In this document: piece after piece, positions 42,712 through 44,591 of the stretch
Numbering within the stretch: the stretch's first letter is position 1
How the letters are laid out: every line of letters starts with the position of its first letter
Assembly (NCBI GenBank): GCA_937911175.1
Contig: CALDSE010000067.1
Coordinates: forward strand, 1-44,591
Source of the DNA: an uncultured Sediminibacterium sp.
GTDB lineage: Bacteria; Bacteroidota; Bacteroidia; Chitinophagales; Chitinophagaceae
Length of the DNA stretch: 44,591 bases
Reading direction: 5' to 3'
The notes under the pieces: generated by a model
What the model saw: the letters and a program-made list of their open reading frames with translations, nothing else
Databases searched by the model: none
What the model was told of the DNA's origin: nothing
Translations under genes and position numbers: made by a program

Positions 42712-42891
42712 ATGAAATTTTTAAGACAAATTGGGGAGTACTTATTTATAGTAAAGCGCGATCCGAATCAAGAAAGAACAGGGATGATGAAAGCTATGCA
42801 TGGAATGAATCGACTTTCATTATTAATGTTTATAGTAGGCTTATTAGTAATGCTATTCAGATTCGTGATTTTACCTTATTTCAGAAAATAA
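42712..42891 (+). CDS. Small membrane protein of 59 residues (DUF6728-like)
   Basis: Starting at the ATG at 42712, this frame encodes 59 residues beginning MKFLRQIGEYLFIVKRDPNQ. A basic amphipathic N-terminal part, with AMHGMNRLS before the membrane segment, is followed by one hydrophobic helix (LLMFIVGLLVMLF) and ends PYFRK. I recall a conserved Bacteroidota small-protein family of this shape, with the MHGxNR motif, as DUF6728; the exact family number is from memory. Function is unknown. It follows metX by 22 bp with the same strand and is probably co-transcribed. A hairpin terminator follows. Confidence 0.75.
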   Translation: MKFLRQIGEYLFIVKRDPNQERTGMMKAMHGMNRLSLLMFIVGLLVMLFRFVILPYFRK

Positions 42892-42907
42892 GCAAAGCTT
42901 TCTGACT

Positions 42908-42934
42908 GGCTAATTCAAGTAGCCTATTTTTTTT
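42908..42934 (+). terminator. Terminator after metX and the small protein gene
   Basis: The stem GGCTA/TAGCC has a 7-nt loop and is followed by TATTTTTTTT. It overlaps the stop of the convergent lpxB gene. The stem is short but the U-tract is good. Confidence 0.65.
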
Positions 42935-44039
42935 GAATCGTCTCCATGATAATTTCAGCAGCGACATCTGTGGCCTTTTCGCCCGTCATGAGTATTTCTT
43001 TTAAAGCAGCATAGTTGGCGCTTATTTCTTTTTGCGTCTTGCTATCTTCTAATAATTTAGATAACGCTACTACTAAATTATTGGTATTTAATTCGTCTTG
43101 AATTAATTCTTTCACCACTTCTTTTTCCATTATTAAATTCACTAGCGCGATAAATTTAATTTTTACAAAAAATTTAGCGAGTGCATAAGTAATAGGGCTT
43201 CCTTTGTAACAAACTACTTGAGGTACATTCAATAAAGCGGTCTCTAAAGTAGCCGTACCGCTAGTCACTAATGCTGCCTTACTATGTTGTAATAATGCAT
43301 AAGTACTTGCTTTTACAACATGCACATTCAGTTGAGGGCTAATTAAACTTTTAAACCATTCGTCATTTAAGCCGGGCGCTTGAGCCACTACAAACTGATA
43401 AGCCGGAAAATGAATAGCCACACTTAACATAAGGGGTAATTTCTTTTCTATCTCTTGCTTTCTGCTACCTGGAAGTAATGCAATAATATTTTGACCTTGT
43501 AAGTTAGGAAGAGGGTGTGCTAAATTATTTTGAGCAGCAATCACTTCCATTAAAGGATGTCCCACATAATCTACTTCCCAATCCCACCTATCTTTAAAAT
43601 ATTTTTTCTCAAAAGGTAGAATACATAATAAACGATCAATGCTTGCGCGCATGGCAGGCACTCTATTTTCTTTCCAGGCCCAAACTTGTGGCGCAATAAA
43701 GTAAACCACTTTTATTTTTTCTTGCTTGGCCCATTTAGCTATTCTTAAATTAAATCCAGGATAATCGATACAGATAAGTACATCAGGCGCAAAGGCTTTA
43801 ATATCTTTTTTACAAAAACGAATATTATTTAAAATCGTAGAAAGGTTTGAAACCACTTCTACAAAACCCATATAGGCTAAGTCTCTATAATGTTTGACTA
43901 ATTGACCTCCGGCTGCTTGCATGAGTTCACCACCCCAGCACTTAATTTGGGCATGCTGGTCCATTGACTTAATTGATTTAATTAAGTTGGCGCCGTGTAA
44001 GTCTCCACTGGCTTCTCCAGCAATGATATAATATTTCAT
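42924..44039 (-). CDS. lpxB: Lipid-A-disaccharide synthase
   Basis: A 371-residue GT19 enzyme that joins lipid X and UDP-diacylglucosamine to form the lipid A disaccharide at the inner membrane. Visible features are the N-terminal IIAGEASGDLHGANL, CWGGELMQAAGG, DVLICIDYPGFNLRIAKWAKQ, YFIAPQVWAWKENR, LLPGSRKQEIEKKLPL and TSGTATLETALLNVPQVV, all diagnostic for LpxB. It starts directly at the end of the upstream small membrane protein gene (no gap), and surE lies before that, so the three form an operon. Its presence agrees with a Gram-negative envelope with LPS. Confidence 0.96.
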   Translation of the reverse strand: MKYYIIAGEASGDLHGANLIKSIKSMDQHAQIKCWGGELMQAAGGQLVKHYRDLAYMGFVEVVSNLSTILNNIRFCKKDIKAFAPDVLICIDYPGFNLRIAKWAKQEKIKVVYFIAPQVWAWKENRVPAMRASIDRLLCILPFEKKYFKDRWDWEVDYVGHPLMEVIAAQNNLAHPLPNLQGQNIIALLPGSRKQEIEKKLPLMLSVAIHFPAYQFVVAQAPGLNDEWFKSLISPQLNVHVVKASTYALLQHSKAALVTSGTATLETALLNVPQVVCYKGSPITYALAKFFVKIKFIALVNLIMEKEVVKELIQDELNTNNLVVALSKLLEDSKTQKEISANYAALKEILMTGEKATDVAAEIIMETIQKK

Positions 44040-44333
44040 TTATAAAAACCATTTACACGCAATGGCAATGATTGCGTAAATACAAGTTGAAAAGAATATT
44101 CCTTTAGCCGTTTTATCTTGCTGCTTTTGAAAAAAGTAGGTAAGCACTGCGCCATTAATGAGTAGTGATATACTTATCATGGCAGATAGAAGGGACTTCT
44201 GTTGGTTAAGAAGCTCCAAGAATTCTTGAACGGTAAATAAGCTAAACCTGTATTCATAGAATCCGAAGAAACCTAAAAAAGGCAGTAACAACCCCATAAG
44301 CACTCCTAATATATAATTATCTCTGCGTATCAT
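44040..44333 (-). CDS. Small hypothetical membrane protein between surE and lpxB
   Basis: A 97-residue protein with three predicted membrane helices (about 8-26, 47-67 and 76-94), starting MIRRDNYILGVLMGLLLPFLGF. I do not recognise a named family. It lies 21 bp after surE and immediately before lpxB on the same strand. Its stop abuts the lpxB start, so translational coupling is likely. The position suggests a link to envelope or LPS biogenesis, but this is inferred from context only. Confidence 0.75.
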   Translation of the reverse strand: MIRRDNYILGVLMGLLLPFLGFFGFYEYRFSLFTVQEFLELLNQQKSLLSAMISISLLINGAVLTYFFQKQQDKTAKGIFFSTCIYAIIAIACKWFL

Positions 44334-44354
44334 TTTAAATTATATTCCATTGAA

Positions 44355-44591
44355 TTACCATTTCCATTTTTTAGAAAGCTTTTCTTTAATAACATGATTG
44401 GTCAAATCAAATTGAACAGGCACCACACTCACATAATTATTTTTCAAAGCCCAAACATCGGTATCTTTTGATTTGTCAAAATTGACAAACTCGCCCGTTA
44501 GCCAATAGTATTTTTTCCCATGTGGGTCGGTTCTTTCAACAAACTTCTCATCGTATTTCGCATAAGACTGTTTGCAAATTTTAATTCCTTT
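44355..44591 (-). CDS. surE: 5'/3'-nucleotidase SurE (C-terminal part)
   Basis: The gene enters from the right edge, so only the last 78 residues are visible. They include GKKYYWLTGEF, the stretch KSKDTDVWALKNNYVSVVPV and a basic end KKWKW. The DTDVWALKNNYVSVVP stretch is the SurE C-terminal signature. SurE is a survival phosphatase that removes phosphate from nucleoside monophosphates. It is the first visible gene of the surE-small protein-lpxB cluster. Confidence 0.88.
   Translation of the reverse strand, partial: KGIKICKQSYAKYDEKFVERTDPHGKKYYWLTGEFVNFDKSKDTDVWALKNNYVSVVPVQFDLTNHVIKEKLSKKWKW

Overview
The window is a stretch of an AT-rich Bacteroidota chromosome, most probably from the Chitinophagaceae (Sediminibacterium/Ferruginibacter-like). 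The evidence is a SusC/SusD pair, TonB-linked barrels with carboxypeptidase-like N-terminal domains, several TAnnTTTG-type -7 promoter elements (the Bacteroidota housekeeping form), a split PurS, and a mitochondrial-type citrate synthase. No phage, insertion sequence, CRISPR array or rRNA is visible. It looks like ordinary chromosome plus one polysaccharide-utilisation-like locus.

Layout. Positions 1-2300 (minus) carry a partial FAD-linked oxidase, a deoxynucleoside kinase and trpS. Positions 2369-9592 (plus) carry recG, an aminopeptidase P, pssA, purS, rsmI and an M1-type metallopeptidase. Positions 9690-11428 (minus) carry rsmG and a family 2 glycosyltransferase, divergent from tgt, an LptF/G-type permease and gltA (plus, 11515-15164). 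A tRNA-Ala(GGC) at 15252-15324 sits just before an outer-membrane barrel gene. The minus-strand operon pxpB-pxpC-pxpA-Nramp-like permease (21388-17746) encodes 5-oxoprolinase and a probable partner transporter.

The accessory core is 21649-39812. It starts with SusC and SusD, whose codon use suggests high expression, followed by a strong terminator. Next come a 1192-residue FG-GAP/ASPIC-UnbV lipoprotein, a vanadium-haloperoxidase/PAP2-like lipoprotein, a GMC oxidoreductase, a GH30 and a GH3 glycosidase. A convergent MFS transporter and Gfo/Idh/MocA oxidoreductase complete it. The likely logic is glucan-oligosaccharide capture and import, cleavage by GH30 and GH3, and oxidative processing of the released sugar. 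Substrate and chemistry are inferences. This is the best candidate for an incompletely described system in the window.

Positions 39939-44591 hold metZ, an OsmC-like protein, metX, a 59-residue membrane protein, lpxB, a small membrane protein and the end of surE. metZ and metX together give direct sulfhydrylation toward homocysteine. surE, the small protein and lpxB form a tight minus-strand cluster.

No stretch longer than about 300 bases lacks a gene. The longest gap (21389-21648) holds the divergent pxpB/susC regulatory region.
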